Positions 34,282 to 44,195 are shown, counted from the stretch's first letter. The stretch is 64,000 bases of DNA from an uncultured bacterium (GCA_905214955.1 CAJMON010000005.1:1-64000), one strand, 5' to 3'. The notes: generated from the sequence alone by a model not told the origin. Program-made: numbers and translations.

Positions 34282-35172
34282 ATGGACCGGGTTCGTCAGG
34301 CTGTACATGCAGAAGAAGCCGTAAGAAGAGGCCTTTCCGGAAAAGGGGTGACGGTGGCAGTGCTGGATACCGGGCTGTCGCCGGGCCCCGATTTTTATGG
34401 CCGGATCGTAAAGTTCGTGGATCTGGTAAATGGCCGGAAGGCCTGCTATGATGACAGCTCCCACGGAACCCATGTGTGCGGAATCCTTGGAGGAAGCGGG
34501 AAGCTTTCCAGGGGAAGGTATGCGGGGATTGCGCCGGGATGTCTGCTTGTGCCGGTAAAAGTGCTGGATAGGGATGGCGGCGGAGCATTTGCAGATGTCC
34601 GGGAGGGAATCTGGTGGGTCATTGAGAACCGGAAGCGGTACAAAATCCGGATTTTAAACCTGTCGGTAGGAACGGTAAGGGAAGAAAAAGAAGAGGGAGA
34701 CGAAGCAGAAGAGGCATTGATTTTAGAAGCTGCGGAAGCTGCATGGGACGCAGGAATAGTGGTGGTGGCTGCCAGCGGAAACAAAGGACCGGCAGATAAA
34801 AGCATTACGGTGCCGGGAAGCAGCCGGAAAGTTATTACCGTGGGAGCTTATGATGACTGTGGAAAAGTCTGTTATTCCGGAAGAGGGCCCACCAGGGAAT
34901 GCATCTGTAAGCCGGATCTGTGTGCTCCAGGTTCCGGAATTCTTTCGACGGCCCCCCTGGGGGCAGGCCGGGGATTGGTTTACCAGCGAAAAAGCGGGAC
35001 CTCCATGGCAGCACCTGTGGTGTCCGGGGCAGCGGCCCTGCTTTTGGAAAAATATCCGGATCTGACCAATGTGGAAGTGAAAATCCGGATGAAAGAAAGT
35101 GCTGAAGATCTGGGCCTTCCTAAGAACTGGCAGGGTTGGGGAAGAATCCATATCGGAAGACTGACCAGGTAA
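34282..35172 (+). CDS. Intracellular-type S8 subtilisin-like protease
   Basis: 296 residues, a compact subtilase. Catalytic residues are D29 (AVLDTGL), H61 (SSHGTHVCGI) and S241 (SGTSMAAPVVSG), with Asn in VVAASGNKGP. No signal peptide or C-terminal extension, so it probably works inside the cell. It is 18 bases after the sensor cyclase, likely in one operon, yet it reads as an unrelated function. Unlike the 571-residue Csp-like protease nearby, its Ser block is canonical. Confidence 0.88.
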   Translation: MDRVRQAVHAEEAVRRGLSGKGVTVAVLDTGLSPGPDFYGRIVKFVDLVNGRKACYDDSSHGTHVCGILGGSGKLSRGRYAGIAPGCLLVPVKVLDRDGGGAFADVREGIWWVIENRKRYKIRILNLSVGTVREEKEEGDEAEEALILEAAEAAWDAGIVVVAASGNKGPADKSITVPGSSRKVITVGAYDDCGKVCYSGRGPTRECICKPDLCAPGSGILSTAPLGAGRGLVYQRKSGTSMAAPVVSGAAALLLEKYPDLTNVEVKIRMKESAEDLGLPKNWQGWGRIHIGRLTR

Positions 35173-35187
35173 ACAAAAAGGAAAGGC

Positions 35188-35216
35188 TTGACTTCAATTC
35201 TGGAATTGGATAAAAT
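35188..35216 (+). promoter_or_regulatory. icd promoter
   Basis: TTGACT (35188-35193), 17 bp, TAAAAT (35211-35216), starting just after the subtilase stop codon. Confidence 0.7.
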
Positions 35217-35266
35217 GACACCAATGCAGGGACTGCAGGAGAGCATGTATGAGGAGGATACCGAAG

Positions 35267-36475
35267 ATGGGAAAAATAAAAATGACCACTCCCTTAGTGG
35301 AGATGGATGGAGATGAAATGACCAGGATTCTCTGGAAACTGATCAAGGAAGAACTTCTCCTTCCGTTTGTGGATCTGAAGACAGAATACTATGATCTTGG
35401 CCTTGAACACCGGGATGAGACTAATGACCAGGTGACGTATGACAGTGCGTATGCGGCAAAAAAATACGGTGTTGCAGTTAAATGTGCCACCATTACCCCC
35501 AATGCGGCACGGGTAAAGGAATATCATCTGAAAGAAATGTGGAAGAGCCCAAATGGTACCATCCGGGCCATTATGGACGGTACGGTGTTCCGTGCTCCCA
35601 TCGTTGTAAAAGGAATTGAGCCCTGCGTAAAGAACTGGAAAAAACCCATCACCCTGGCAAGGCATGCATATGGGGATGTGTACAAAGCTTCAGAGATGAA
35701 AGTACCAGGTCCTGGAAAGGCAGAGCTGGTCTTTACTGCGGAGGACGGCACTGAAACCAGAGAGCTGATCCATGAATTTAAAGGCCCGGGCATTCTTCAG
35801 GGAATGCACAACCTGAATAATTCCATTGAAAGCTTTGCCAGAAGCTGTTTCCAGTATGCCCTCAGTACTGGACAGGATCTGTGGTTTGCTACCAAAGATA
35901 CCATTTCCAAGAAATACGACCATACCTTTAAGGATATTTTCCAGGAAATGTACGACAAAGAATACAAAGAAGCTTTTGAAAAGGCAGGCATCACCTATTT
36001 CTATACCCTGATTGACGATGCAGTGGCAAGACTGATGAAATCCGAAGGCGGCTTTATCTGGGCTTGCAAAAATTATGACGGCGATGTGATGAGTGATATG
36101 GTTTCCTCTGCTTTTGGATCTCTTGCCATGATGACCTCTGTGCTGGTATCTCCGGAAGGCAAATATGAATACGAAGCTGCCCACGGCACCGTACAGCGCC
36201 ATTATTACAAATATCTGGCAGGTGAAGAGACTTCCACCAACTCTGTCGCCACTATCTTTGCCTGGAGCGGAGCACTCAGAAAGAGAGGCGAATTAGACGG
36301 TCTTGCTGATCTGTCTGCCTTTGCAGATAAACTGGAAAAAGCGGTGATTACCACCATTGAAAGCGGAAAAATGACCAAGGATCTGGCACTGATCACCACC
36401 CATCCTTCACCGGTGGTATTAAACAGCCAGGAATTCATTCAGGCAGTACGTCTGGAACTGGAAAAGAATTTATGA
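35267..36475 (+). CDS. icd: NADP-dependent isocitrate dehydrogenase
   Basis: 402 residues of the homodimeric type shared with eukaryotic cytosolic enzymes rather than the E. coli type, from MDGDEMTRILW, LGLEHRDETNDQVT and DIFQEMYDKEY. It oxidises isocitrate to 2-oxoglutarate, feeding glutamate synthesis in an anaerobe with an incomplete TCA cycle. I chose ATG 35267 (MGKIKMTTPL) with GAGGAGG 9 bases upstream; an in-frame ATG at 35249 overlaps that site. It overlaps the next gene by 4 bp. Confidence 0.93.
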   Translation: MGKIKMTTPLVEMDGDEMTRILWKLIKEELLLPFVDLKTEYYDLGLEHRDETNDQVTYDSAYAAKKYGVAVKCATITPNAARVKEYHLKEMWKSPNGTIRAIMDGTVFRAPIVVKGIEPCVKNWKKPITLARHAYGDVYKASEMKVPGPGKAELVFTAEDGTETRELIHEFKGPGILQGMHNLNNSIESFARSCFQYALSTGQDLWFATKDTISKKYDHTFKDIFQEMYDKEYKEAFEKAGITYFYTLIDDAVARLMKSEGGFIWACKNYDGDVMSDMVSSAFGSLAMMTSVLVSPEGKYEYEAAHGTVQRHYYKYLAGEETSTNSVATIFAWSGALRKRGELDGLADLSAFADKLEKAVITTIESGKMTKDLALITTHPSPVVLNSQEFIQAVRLELEKNL

Positions 36476-37137
36476 AACGGCAGGTAAGCCTGGAAGAGAT
36501 CTCAGACGGAAAGCTTTATGGAGGAGCTGATCTGGTAAAGGCGGACTGTCAGGACTGCAAAGGCTGCAGCGCCTGCTGCTATGGGATGGGGGAGTCCATT
36601 GTCTTAGACCCCAGAGATGTGTTTGATCTGTGCAGAGGACTGTCTGTCCGGTTTGAGGATCTTTTAGCAAGTACCGTCGCGCTTCATGTGGTGGATGGAG
36701 TGATTCTTCCAAACCTTCAGATGACAGGAAAAGATGAGAGCTGCCGGTTTTTAAATGAACTTGGACGGTGCAGCATCCATGCTTTCCGGCCTGGGATCTG
36801 CCGCCTGTTTCCTCTGGGGCGGTACTATGAAAATGGCAGTTTTCAGTATTTTCTCCAGACTCATGAGTGCAGAAAAGAAAACCGGACAAAGGTGAAAGTG
36901 CGAAAATGGATTGGCCTTGGAGATTTTAAGACGTATGAGGAGTTTGTAAAAGACTGGCATTATTTTCTGGAAAAGCTGGAGACGGCTTTAGAGGGGCAGG
37001 AGAGTGATTCACCTTTTTCCCGAAACGTCAGCCTCTATGTGCTGAAAAGTTTTTATCAGACCCCTTATGATCTGGAAAAAGATTTTTACCCTCAGTTTTA
37101 TGAAAGACTGGGGGAGGCGAAAAAAATATTTGGATAA
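36472..37137 (+). CDS. YkgJ-type cysteine-cluster protein
   Basis: 221 residues. A cluster CQDCKGCSACC near residue 25 and later CRFLNELGRCSIHAFRPGICRLFPLG form the Cys pattern of the YkgJ/CxxCxxCC family, which is expected to bind zinc or an Fe-S cluster; the function is unknown. Start ATG overlaps the icd stop as TTATGA. It shares a bidirectional terminator with the ABC-F gene. Confidence 0.82.
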   Translation: MKRQVSLEEISDGKLYGGADLVKADCQDCKGCSACCYGMGESIVLDPRDVFDLCRGLSVRFEDLLASTVALHVVDGVILPNLQMTGKDESCRFLNELGRCSIHAFRPGICRLFPLGRYYENGSFQYFLQTHECRKENRTKVKVRKWIGLGDFKTYEEFVKDWHYFLEKLETALEGQESDSPFSRNVSLYVLKSFYQTPYDLEKDFYPQFYERLGEAKKIFG

Positions 37138-37138
37138 G

Positions 37139-37187
37139 AAATGGGAAGAGCTGCTGAGGATTAATCCTCAGCCAGTTCTTCCCATTT
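37139..37187. terminator. Long bidirectional terminator over the ABC-F stop codon
   Basis: AAATGGGAAGA (37139-37149) pairs with TCTTCCCATTT (37177-37187). The core CTGAGGATTAATCCTCAG (37154-37171) is a perfect 18-bp palindrome centred near the TAA stop of the ABC-F gene (37161-37163). A T tract follows on the plus strand. Confidence 0.85.
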
Positions 37188-39080
37188 TTCGTAAAGCTGT
37201 TCCAGTTCTTCTAAAATGGCGGCTTTCTCGGTATTTAATTTCATGCATTCAGAAACCTGGGTAAAGATTTCCTCCTTGGAGAGGGCTTCGTCAATAGTTT
37301 TGTCCCGTTCCTCTAATTCGGCGATGCGTTCTTCCGTCTTTTTTAAGTCATTCTGGCGTTTCCGGATGCGGGCCTGCTCTTCTTTCTGCTGTTTCCAGTC
37401 CAGCTTGGTGGCGGTATCCGTCTGAGGAGCAGCTTCTGGCTGGGCAGCAGAGGAAGGTGCGTAGATGGCGGTGAGGGCTTCTTTTTTTTCTAGATAGTAG
37501 TCATAATTACCCACATAATTTACCAGGGTATTTCCGGTCAGCTCCAGGATCCGGGTGGCAGTCTGGTTGATGAAATACCGGTCATGGGAGACGTAAAGGA
37601 GAGTGCCGGTGTAGTTGTTTAAGGCTTCTTCCAGAATCTCCTTGGAGGTGATATCTAAGTGGTTGGTAGGCTCATCTAAGATAATGAAGTTGGCTTCCGA
37701 GAGCATCAGCTTGGCAAGGGAAACCCGGCCCCGCTCGCCGCCGCTTAAATCGCTGATCCGCTTAAATACATCATCCCCGGTAAAGAGGAAAGCAGCCAGG
37801 CAGCTGCGGATTTCCGTATTGCTTAAGTTTGGATAATCGTCGGAAATTTCCTGGAATAGATTTTTTTCCATGTGGAGCACGTGATGTTCCTGGTCGTAAT
37901 AGCCGATGTGAACCTTGCTTCCTAAGGCGCAGGTACCGGCATCCGGCTCTAACAGGCCGTTGATGATTTTTAAAATGGTGGTTTTTCCAGTGCCATTGTT
38001 TCCGATGATGGCCACCCGCTCGCCGCGTTTTACCTGGAAATCCAGGTTTTCAAAGAGGGTATGGCCGTCAAAGGATTTGGAAAGGCCTTCCACGGTGAGA
38101 ACGTCATTTCCGCTGACCGTTCTGGGGGAGAGGGTGATGTGCATGTCAGCGCTGACCTCAGAAGGTTTTTCTATACGGTCCAGCTTGTCTAACATCTTTT
38201 CCCGGCTTTCCGCCCGTTTGATAGATTTTTCCCGGTTAAAGGATTTTAATTTGGCAATGACTTCTTCCTGGTGGTGGATTTCCTGCTGCTGGTTTAAATA
38301 GGCCTTTAACTGGGCATCCCGGATCTGTGCTCGTTTGGCAGCATAATCAGAGTAATTGCCAAGGTAGGTGGTGACATTTCCGTTGTCAATCTCGATGATT
38401 TTGGTGACAACCCGGTTTAGAAAGTACCGGTCATGGGCAACGATAAGGACAGCTCCTGGATAATTCAAAAGATAATTCTCCAGCCAGGCAATGGACTGCA
38501 TGTCCAGGTGGTTGGTAGGCTCGTCCAGAAGAATGATATCCGGTGCGGTAAGGAGAAGCTTGCCAAGAGCCACACGGGTTTTCTGGCCGCCGGAGAGTGT
38601 GCTCACCTTTTTGGAAAATTCATCCTCCTGAAAGCCAAGGCCTTTTAACACGCCGGTGACTTCACTTTGGCAGGCATAGCCGTTGCGGTGCTCAAATTCG
38701 GTGTTTAAACGGTTGTAGGTCTCCAGGACGGCTGTTAAGGCTTCCCCTTCTAAGGTTTTCATTTCCTGTTCCAGGGAGCGGATCTTCTTCTCCATATCCA
38801 GAATGTCCTGTTTGACGGAGAGAAGCTCTTCGTAAATGGTATTTTCCGAAGAAACGGCGTCATGCTGGGCTAAGTACCCCAGGGTTTTTCCTTTGGAGAG
38901 GATCACTTCTCCGCCGTCTGCGTCCATCTGATGGACAATGATTTTTAAAAGGGTGGATTTTCCGGCACCGTTGATGCCCACAATGGCGGCTTTCTCCCGG
39001 TCTTCAATGTGGAAGGACGCATTTTTTAAGATTACGTCTGTTCCAAAGCTTTTCTGTATATTCTGACAGGCTAAAATCAT
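37161..39080 (-). CDS. ABC-F family ATPase (ribosome-associated)
   Basis: 639 residues with two ABC domains and no membrane part: Walker A GINGAGKST (35-43) and GNNGTGKTT, signatures LSGGQKTRV and LSGGERGRV, an inter-domain P-site linker, and a C-terminal coiled coil rich in Lys and Glu. ABC-F proteins act on stalled ribosomes or tRNA position; antibiotic-protecting members exist, but nothing here marks resistance rather than a housekeeping factor of the YdiF/EttA kind. The gene is alone and monocistronic. Confidence 0.88.
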   Translation of the reverse strand: MILACQNIQKSFGTDVILKNASFHIEDREKAAIVGINGAGKSTLLKIIVHQMDADGGEVILSKGKTLGYLAQHDAVSSENTIYEELLSVKQDILDMEKKIRSLEQEMKTLEGEALTAVLETYNRLNTEFEHRNGYACQSEVTGVLKGLGFQEDEFSKKVSTLSGGQKTRVALGKLLLTAPDIILLDEPTNHLDMQSIAWLENYLLNYPGAVLIVAHDRYFLNRVVTKIIEIDNGNVTTYLGNYSDYAAKRAQIRDAQLKAYLNQQQEIHHQEEVIAKLKSFNREKSIKRAESREKMLDKLDRIEKPSEVSADMHITLSPRTVSGNDVLTVEGLSKSFDGHTLFENLDFQVKRGERVAIIGNNGTGKTTILKIINGLLEPDAGTCALGSKVHIGYYDQEHHVLHMEKNLFQEISDDYPNLSNTEIRSCLAAFLFTGDDVFKRISDLSGGERGRVSLAKLMLSEANFIILDEPTNHLDITSKEILEEALNNYTGTLLYVSHDRYFINQTATRILELTGNTLVNYVGNYDYYLEKKEALTAIYAPSSAAQPEAAPQTDTATKLDWKQQKEEQARIRKRQNDLKKTEERIAELEERDKTIDEALSKEEIFTQVSECMKLNTEKAAILEELEQLYEKWEELAED

Positions 39081-39279
39081 ATCTGTTCATTCCTCTATGT
39101 TCTCAAATCTTTCACGTTCCAGCCTATTTTATCACAGGAAGTGGGAATGCACCAGAGGTTTTTTGTGCAAAAAGACACTGGACGAAGCGGGGGTTTTGAG
39201 GTACTATAAGGAAATACAAAACGGACGATAAAAGACAGATGTCTGTGTTTGGAAGTACATGAGGAGGATGCCAGAGATT

Positions 39280-40599
39280 ATGAAAAAGGTAGTAAAATTC
39301 GGAGGAAGCTCCCTGGCCAGCGCGGAGCAGTTTAAAAAAGTAGGGGACATTATCCGGTCAGATGAAGGACGCCGCTATGTGATCCCTTCCGCACCTGGAA
39401 AGCGGTTTTCAGAGGATACCAAGGTAACTGATATGCTGTACGGATGCTATGCAAAGGCAGAAGCAGGGAAGAATTTTGATGCGGAGCTTACAGCCATTGC
39501 GGACAGATATCAGCAGATCATTGACGGCCTGGGTCTTTCCCTGGATCTTTCCGGAGAGTTTGAGGAGATTGGCAGACGTTTTGCAGCAAAAGAGGGCAAA
39601 GATTATGCCGCTTCCAGAGGGGAATACTTAAACGGCAAAGTCATGGCAGAGTATCTGGGGTATGAATTCGTAGATCCTGCAGAGGGGATTTATTTTTATG
39701 AGGACGGCACCTTCAATGCCGAAAAAACAAACGTGGAACTGGCAGCCAGATTAAAACAGATTGAAAGAGCCGTAATTCCCGGATTTTATGGCGCATATGA
39801 TGATGGACGGATCTGCACCTTTTCAAGAGGCGGTTCCGATGTGACCGGTTCCATTGTGGCAAAGGCCATTTCTGCAGACATGTATGAGAACTGGACCGAT
39901 GTATCCGGCTTCCTGGTGACAGACCCTAGAATCATCAAAGATCCGGAAGTCATTGAGACCATCACCTACCGGGAGCTTCGGGAGCTGTCCTACATGGGGG
40001 CCACTGTTCTTCATGAAGATGCTATTTTCCCGGTGCGCAAAGAAGGCATCCCCATCAATATCCGAAACACCAACAAGCCGGAAGACAGGGGAACCCTTAT
40101 TGTAGAAAGCACCTGCCGCAGACCCAAGTTTACCATTACTGGTATTGCAGGAAAGAAAGGCTTTGCAGCGTTAAACATTGAAAAAGACATGATGAATGCA
40201 GAAATCGGTTTTGGCCGGAAAGTGCTTCAGGTGTTTGAAGAAAACCATGTATCTTTCGAGCATATGCCCTCCGGCATTGATACCATGACCATCTTTGTAC
40301 ACCAGAGCGAATTTGAAGAGCATGAGCAGAAGATCATGGCAGGCATCCACCGGGCAGTGGAACCGGATTCTCTGGAGCTGGAGGCAGACCTGGCACTGAT
40401 TGCGGTAGTTGGACGGGGAATGCGTTCTACCAGAGGAACTGCAGGAAGAATTTTTGCAGCACTGGCCCATGCCAACATCAACATCAAGATGATTGACCAG
40501 GGCTCCAGTGAGTTAAACATCATCATTGGTGTAAGAAACGAAGATTTTGAAAATGCCATTCGTGCAATCTACGATATTTTCGTAACAGCCAGATTATAA
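39280..40599 (+). CDS. lysC: Aspartate kinase
   Basis: 439 residues: catalytic domain from KVVKFGGSSLASAEQF, then two ACT domains (FAALNIEKDM and ALIAVVGRGMRSTRG) that bind allosteric amino acids. It phosphorylates aspartate for lysine, threonine and methionine synthesis. ATG 39280 is chosen to match the family start; GAGGAGG at 39261-39267 is 12 bases upstream, and an in-frame ATG at 39259 is an alternative with GGAAG. It is a single gene; the 200-base leader contains no lysine riboswitch that I can see. Confidence 0.92.
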   Translation: MKKVVKFGGSSLASAEQFKKVGDIIRSDEGRRYVIPSAPGKRFSEDTKVTDMLYGCYAKAEAGKNFDAELTAIADRYQQIIDGLGLSLDLSGEFEEIGRRFAAKEGKDYAASRGEYLNGKVMAEYLGYEFVDPAEGIYFYEDGTFNAEKTNVELAARLKQIERAVIPGFYGAYDDGRICTFSRGGSDVTGSIVAKAISADMYENWTDVSGFLVTDPRIIKDPEVIETITYRELRELSYMGATVLHEDAIFPVRKEGIPINIRNTNKPEDRGTLIVESTCRRPKFTITGIAGKKGFAALNIEKDMMNAEIGFGRKVLQVFEENHVSFEHMPSGIDTMTIFVHQSEFEEHEQKIMAGIHRAVEPDSLELEADLALIAVVGRGMRSTRGTAGRIFAALAHANINIKMIDQGSSELNIIIGVRNEDFENAIRAIYDIFVTARL

Positions 40600-40666
40600 A
40601 GCGTGTAAGATTGGTTGGTTTTCTTTTTGATTTATGCGGTTTCCAGGAGGTTTCTTTGACATTTAT

Positions 40667-40695
40667 TTGACATTCCGGCGGCAATCTATTATAAT
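40667..40695 (+). promoter_or_regulatory. rex promoter
   Basis: TTGACA (40667-40672), 17 bp, TATAAT (40690-40695), near consensus. No Rex operator (TTGTGAA..TTCACAA type) overlaps it. Confidence 0.8.
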
Positions 40696-40732
40696 AAAAT
40701 TACTTATTATTTGCGGAAGGAATGACTTTGAA

Positions 40733-41377
40733 ATGGAGGGAAAAGAGATCTCAAGAGCTGTCATCAAGCGGCTTCCCCGGTATTACCGGTATCTGGGTGA
40801 GCTTTTGGAAAGCGGCGTTGAACGGATTTCATCCAATGAATTAAGCGATCAGATGAAGGTAACAGCATCCCAGATTCGTCAGGATTTAAACAATTTCGGC
40901 GGATTTGGCCAGCAGGGATATGGGTACAATGTCAAATATCTGTATTCTGAGATTGCCAAGATTCTGGGACTGGACAGAACATACCACGTGATCATTGTAG
41001 GCGTTGGAAACTTAGGACAGGCACTTGCCAATTACGTACAGTTTGAAAAACGCGGCTTTATGATCATTGGACTTTTTGATGTAAACCCGGTTCTGCGGGG
41101 CGTGACGGTGAGAGGCATCCCTATCCGGATGGCGGATGAGCTCCCAGAATTTTTAAAAGAAAACCATGTGGATATTGCAGCACTTACCCTGCCAAAGGCT
41201 AACGCCAGCGAGATGGCAGACATTCTGGTGGAAAACGGAGTGCCGGCGATCTGGAATTTTGCACACACAGACCTGCATCTGCCGGATCATGTGATCGTGG
41301 AGAATGTGCATCTTTCTGAGAGCCTGATGCAGCTTTCTTATAATCTGAACCGCTACAATCAGCAGCATAAGAAGTAG
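40733..41377 (+). CDS. rex: Redox-sensing transcriptional repressor Rex
   Basis: 214 residues. An N-terminal winged helix (SRAVIKRLPRYYRYL, TASQIRQDLNNFGGFGQQGYGYNV in pieces) is followed by a Rossmann domain with GVGNLG (90-95). Rex senses the NADH/NAD ratio and represses fermentation genes when it is low. The start at 40733 has GGAAGGA about 10 bases upstream and lies downstream of the promoter; a longer frame from 40634 is excluded by the promoter position. Confidence 0.93.
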   Translation: MEGKEISRAVIKRLPRYYRYLGELLESGVERISSNELSDQMKVTASQIRQDLNNFGGFGQQGYGYNVKYLYSEIAKILGLDRTYHVIIVGVGNLGQALANYVQFEKRGFMIIGLFDVNPVLRGVTVRGIPIRMADELPEFLKENHVDIAALTLPKANASEMADILVENGVPAIWNFAHTDLHLPDHVIVENVHLSESLMQLSYNLNRYNQQHKK

Positions 41378-41402
41378 ACATGTGGAACATATAGAGCCAA
41401 AG

Positions 41403-41447
41403 AAAACAACGTGTGTCCCAAAGATGGCAGAGATACACGTTGTTTTT
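41403..41447 (+). terminator. rex terminator
   Basis: AAAACAACGTGT (41403-41414) and ACACGTTGTTTT (41435-41446) pair perfectly, followed by TTTG. Confidence 0.8.
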
Positions 41448-41486
41448 GCGTAAAATCCATGAAAACCAGCGAGGGAGATGAGAAAC

Positions 41487-43007
41487 ATGGAGTATCTGCT
41501 GAATTCTGAAGAAATGCGTTCCTGCGACAGAAGGACAGAAGAAGTATTTGGGGTGCCGTCCATTGTCTTGATGGAGAGGGCGGCCCTGTCCTGCGTGGAG
41601 GCCCTTTTGGATCTGGCAAACGGGTTTGATGCGGGCCGCGTCCTGGTACTGTGCGGAAGCGGCAACAATGGAGGAGATGGATTTGCCATTGCCAGAATTT
41701 TAAAAGAGCGGGGAGCTGGTACGGAGATCCTTTTTGTTGGAAAAGAAGAGAAACTGACGAAAAATGCCAGAATCCAGAAAACGATTTGTGAACATTATGG
41801 GATTGTTTTCCGCAGAAATCCGTCTCTTACAGAATATACTTGTATTGTGGATGCGCTTTTTGGCGTGGGGCTTTCCAGGGAGATTACCGGAGAGTACCGG
41901 GAATGGATTGAAAAGGTGAATCGCAGCGGGAAAAAGGTGCTTGCCGTGGACATCCCTTCCGGTGTCAGCGCAGATACCGGAAAAATTTTAGGAACCGCAG
42001 TCAGGGCAGATCTGACTGTCACCTTTGCATTTCGAAAAGTGGGCCAGGTGCTGTATCCGGGAGCGGATTTCTGCGGCCGGGTTTTGGTAAGACAGATTGG
42101 AATCACACCAAGAAGTCTGGAACATGAGCCGCCCATTCAGGCATTGACAGAAGAGATCTTAACGCACCTGCCAAAGCGAAAGGCAGACAGCAACAAGGGA
42201 ACCTACGGAAAAATTCTTGTGGCAGCCGGAAGTAAGAATATGTGCGGCGCTGCATTTCTGGCAGGAAAAGCCGCGTATCACACAGGCAGCGGCCTGGTGC
42301 GGGTTCTCACAGAAGCATGTAACCGGATCTGCATGCAGACCCTTTTGCCGGAAGCAGTGTTGGATACCCTGGAAACGGGAGAGCAGGAAGAAGCAGTCCA
42401 TGTGACAGAAAAAGACTTGGAAAGTGCCGACAGGGCCATCCGGTGGGCATCATCCATCTGTATTGGGCCTGGCTTTGGTATGAAGCCCTGGAAAAAGGAA
42501 CTGCTGGATGCAATGCTGCAGGAAGCAGGGGTGCCGCTGGTGGTTGATGCGGATGGATTGAATCTGATTGCAGAAGAAGAAAGACGTGGAACAGATCCAT
42601 TTGGAAAGCTTCAGACGCCCTGCGTGGTGACACCTCATCCAGGGGAAATGGCCAGGCTGTGCGGCATTTCCATAGGGGAAGTGCTGGAAGATCCAATAGA
42701 ACTTTGCAAAAGCTTTGCAGCCACACACCATGTGGTGTGCGTGTTAAAAGGCGCAAGAACGGTGATTTCTGACGGAGAGAAAGTCTGGATTAACGAAACT
42801 GGAAATGACGGCATGGCATCAGGGGGCTCCGGGGATATTTTGGCAGGGATGATTGCCGGATGGTTAGGCCAGGGCTGTGCTCCGCTTGACGCGGCACTTC
42901 TTGGGGTGTATCTTCACGGAAAAGCAGGAGATGCAGCAAGAAACCGGAAGAGTGCAAGAACCATGCTGGCAGGAGATCTCTTAGAAGCAATGCAGGAAGT
43001 TCTCTGA
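41487..43007 (+). CDS. nnr: Bifunctional NAD(P)H-hydrate epimerase/dehydratase
   Basis: 506 residues fusing the epimerase NnrE (N-terminal 215, GSGNNGGDGFAIARIL and AVDIPSGVSADTG) and the ADP-dependent dehydratase NnrD (KGTYGKILVAAGSKNMCGAA, DADGLN, TPHPGEMARL, GSGDILAGMIAGWL). It repairs hydrated NADH and NADPH. ATG 41487 is used because GGGAG sits 9 bases ahead of it; ATG 41478 would overlap that site. It is followed by alr after 21 bases, a common pairing. Confidence 0.93.
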   Translation: MEYLLNSEEMRSCDRRTEEVFGVPSIVLMERAALSCVEALLDLANGFDAGRVLVLCGSGNNGGDGFAIARILKERGAGTEILFVGKEEKLTKNARIQKTICEHYGIVFRRNPSLTEYTCIVDALFGVGLSREITGEYREWIEKVNRSGKKVLAVDIPSGVSADTGKILGTAVRADLTVTFAFRKVGQVLYPGADFCGRVLVRQIGITPRSLEHEPPIQALTEEILTHLPKRKADSNKGTYGKILVAAGSKNMCGAAFLAGKAAYHTGSGLVRVLTEACNRICMQTLLPEAVLDTLETGEQEEAVHVTEKDLESADRAIRWASSICIGPGFGMKPWKKELLDAMLQEAGVPLVVDADGLNLIAEEERRGTDPFGKLQTPCVVTPHPGEMARLCGISIGEVLEDPIELCKSFAATHHVVCVLKGARTVISDGEKVWINETGNDGMASGGSGDILAGMIAGWLGQGCAPLDAALLGVYLHGKAGDAARNRKSARTMLAGDLLEAMQEVL

Positions 43008-43028
43008 AGAGACGAAGGAGTGAAAAAT

Positions 43029-44195
43029 ATGGAACATTACAGCAGAGTTCATGCAGCTATCCATATGGATGCTGTTTTGGATAACATGGAAAAGATGCGG
43101 GCGAACATCAAAGAAGATACCCAGATGATTGCCGTGGTAAAGACGGATGGGTACGGACACGGCGCAGAGGAGATTGCCAGACAGACGGAAGGTCTCCCCT
43201 ATCTGTGGGGCTATGCGGTGGCCACAGCAGAAGAAGCTTTTCTTCTTCGAAAAAAGGGCATCCACAAACCCATTCTGATTTTAGGATATACCTTTGCAGA
43301 AAGCTTTGAGAAACTGATTTTGCAGGACATCCGCCCGGTGGTCTTTACGTATGAGACTGCAAAAGAGCTGTCAGATACGGCACTGCGCCTTGGCAGAACG
43401 GCAAAGGTGCATTTGGGGGTGGATACGGGAATGTCACGGATCGGCGTCCGTGCAGATGCCTCCAGTGTGGAAGAAGTGGTGAACATGGCCAGCCTTCCCG
43501 GAATCCATATGGAAGGAATTTTCACTCATTTTGCAAGGGCGGATGAAAAGGACAAATCTGCAGCCCGTCTGCAGATGCAGCGGTTTCAGCATTATATCGG
43601 GCTGCTTGAAGATGCAGGAGTTTCCATTCCCATTCACCACTGCTCTAACAGTGCAGGAATCCTGGAAATGCCGGAAGCCAATTTTGACATTGTACGGGCA
43701 GGCATCACCCTGTATGGCATTTACCCCTCCGATGAGGTGGGAAGGGAAATGGGGCTGACTCCGGTGATGGAGTTAAAGAGCCGCATTGTGTACATAAAAG
43801 AACTGGAAGAAGGGGCAGCCATCAGCTATGGAGGTACATTCAAAGTGTCTCACACTATGCGGGTGGCGACCATCCCGGTGGGTTATGGGGACGGTTATCC
43901 AAGAAGCCTTTCCAACAAAGGCTGGGTGCTGATTCATGGAAAGAAAGCTCCCATCCTGGGAAGAATCTGTATGGACCAGATGATGGTGGATGTCAGCGGC
44001 ATTCCAGAAGCCAAAGAGTTAGATGAAGTGACGCTGATGGGAAAAGATGGAGAAGAGGAACTTTCCGTGGATACCCTGGGAGCCCTTTCCGGAAGATTTC
44101 CCTACGAATTTGTGTGTGACATTGGAAAGCGTGTGCCAAGAGTCTACGATAAGGGCGGGCAGGTTTACCTGGTAGAAAACAGCCTCACAAAATAA
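43029..44195 (+). CDS. alr: Alanine racemase
   Basis: 388 residues. It interconverts L- and D-alanine with PLP for peptidoglycan. PLP Lys is K38 in VVKTDGYGHG, the catalytic Tyr is in ISYGGTF, and GYGDGYPR and GRICMDQMMVDV are present. ATG 43029 has GAAGGAG 8 bases ahead. In Bacillus, alr is followed by the mazEF-type antitoxin and toxin genes; here the toxin follows with no antitoxin between. Confidence 0.94.
   Translation: MEHYSRVHAAIHMDAVLDNMEKMRANIKEDTQMIAVVKTDGYGHGAEEIARQTEGLPYLWGYAVATAEEAFLLRKKGIHKPILILGYTFAESFEKLILQDIRPVVFTYETAKELSDTALRLGRTAKVHLGVDTGMSRIGVRADASSVEEVVNMASLPGIHMEGIFTHFARADEKDKSAARLQMQRFQHYIGLLEDAGVSIPIHHCSNSAGILEMPEANFDIVRAGITLYGIYPSDEVGREMGLTPVMELKSRIVYIKELEEGAAISYGGTFKVSHTMRVATIPVGYGDGYPRSLSNKGWVLIHGKKAPILGRICMDQMMVDVSGIPEAKELDEVTLMGKDGEEELSVDTLGALSGRFPYEFVCDIGKRVPRVYDKGGQVYLVENSLTK

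Noticed and set aside
39090..39279. Lysine riboswitch upstream of lysC
   Set aside because: The leader has no recognisable lysine-aptamer helices or terminator; only a few weak promoter-like hexamers.
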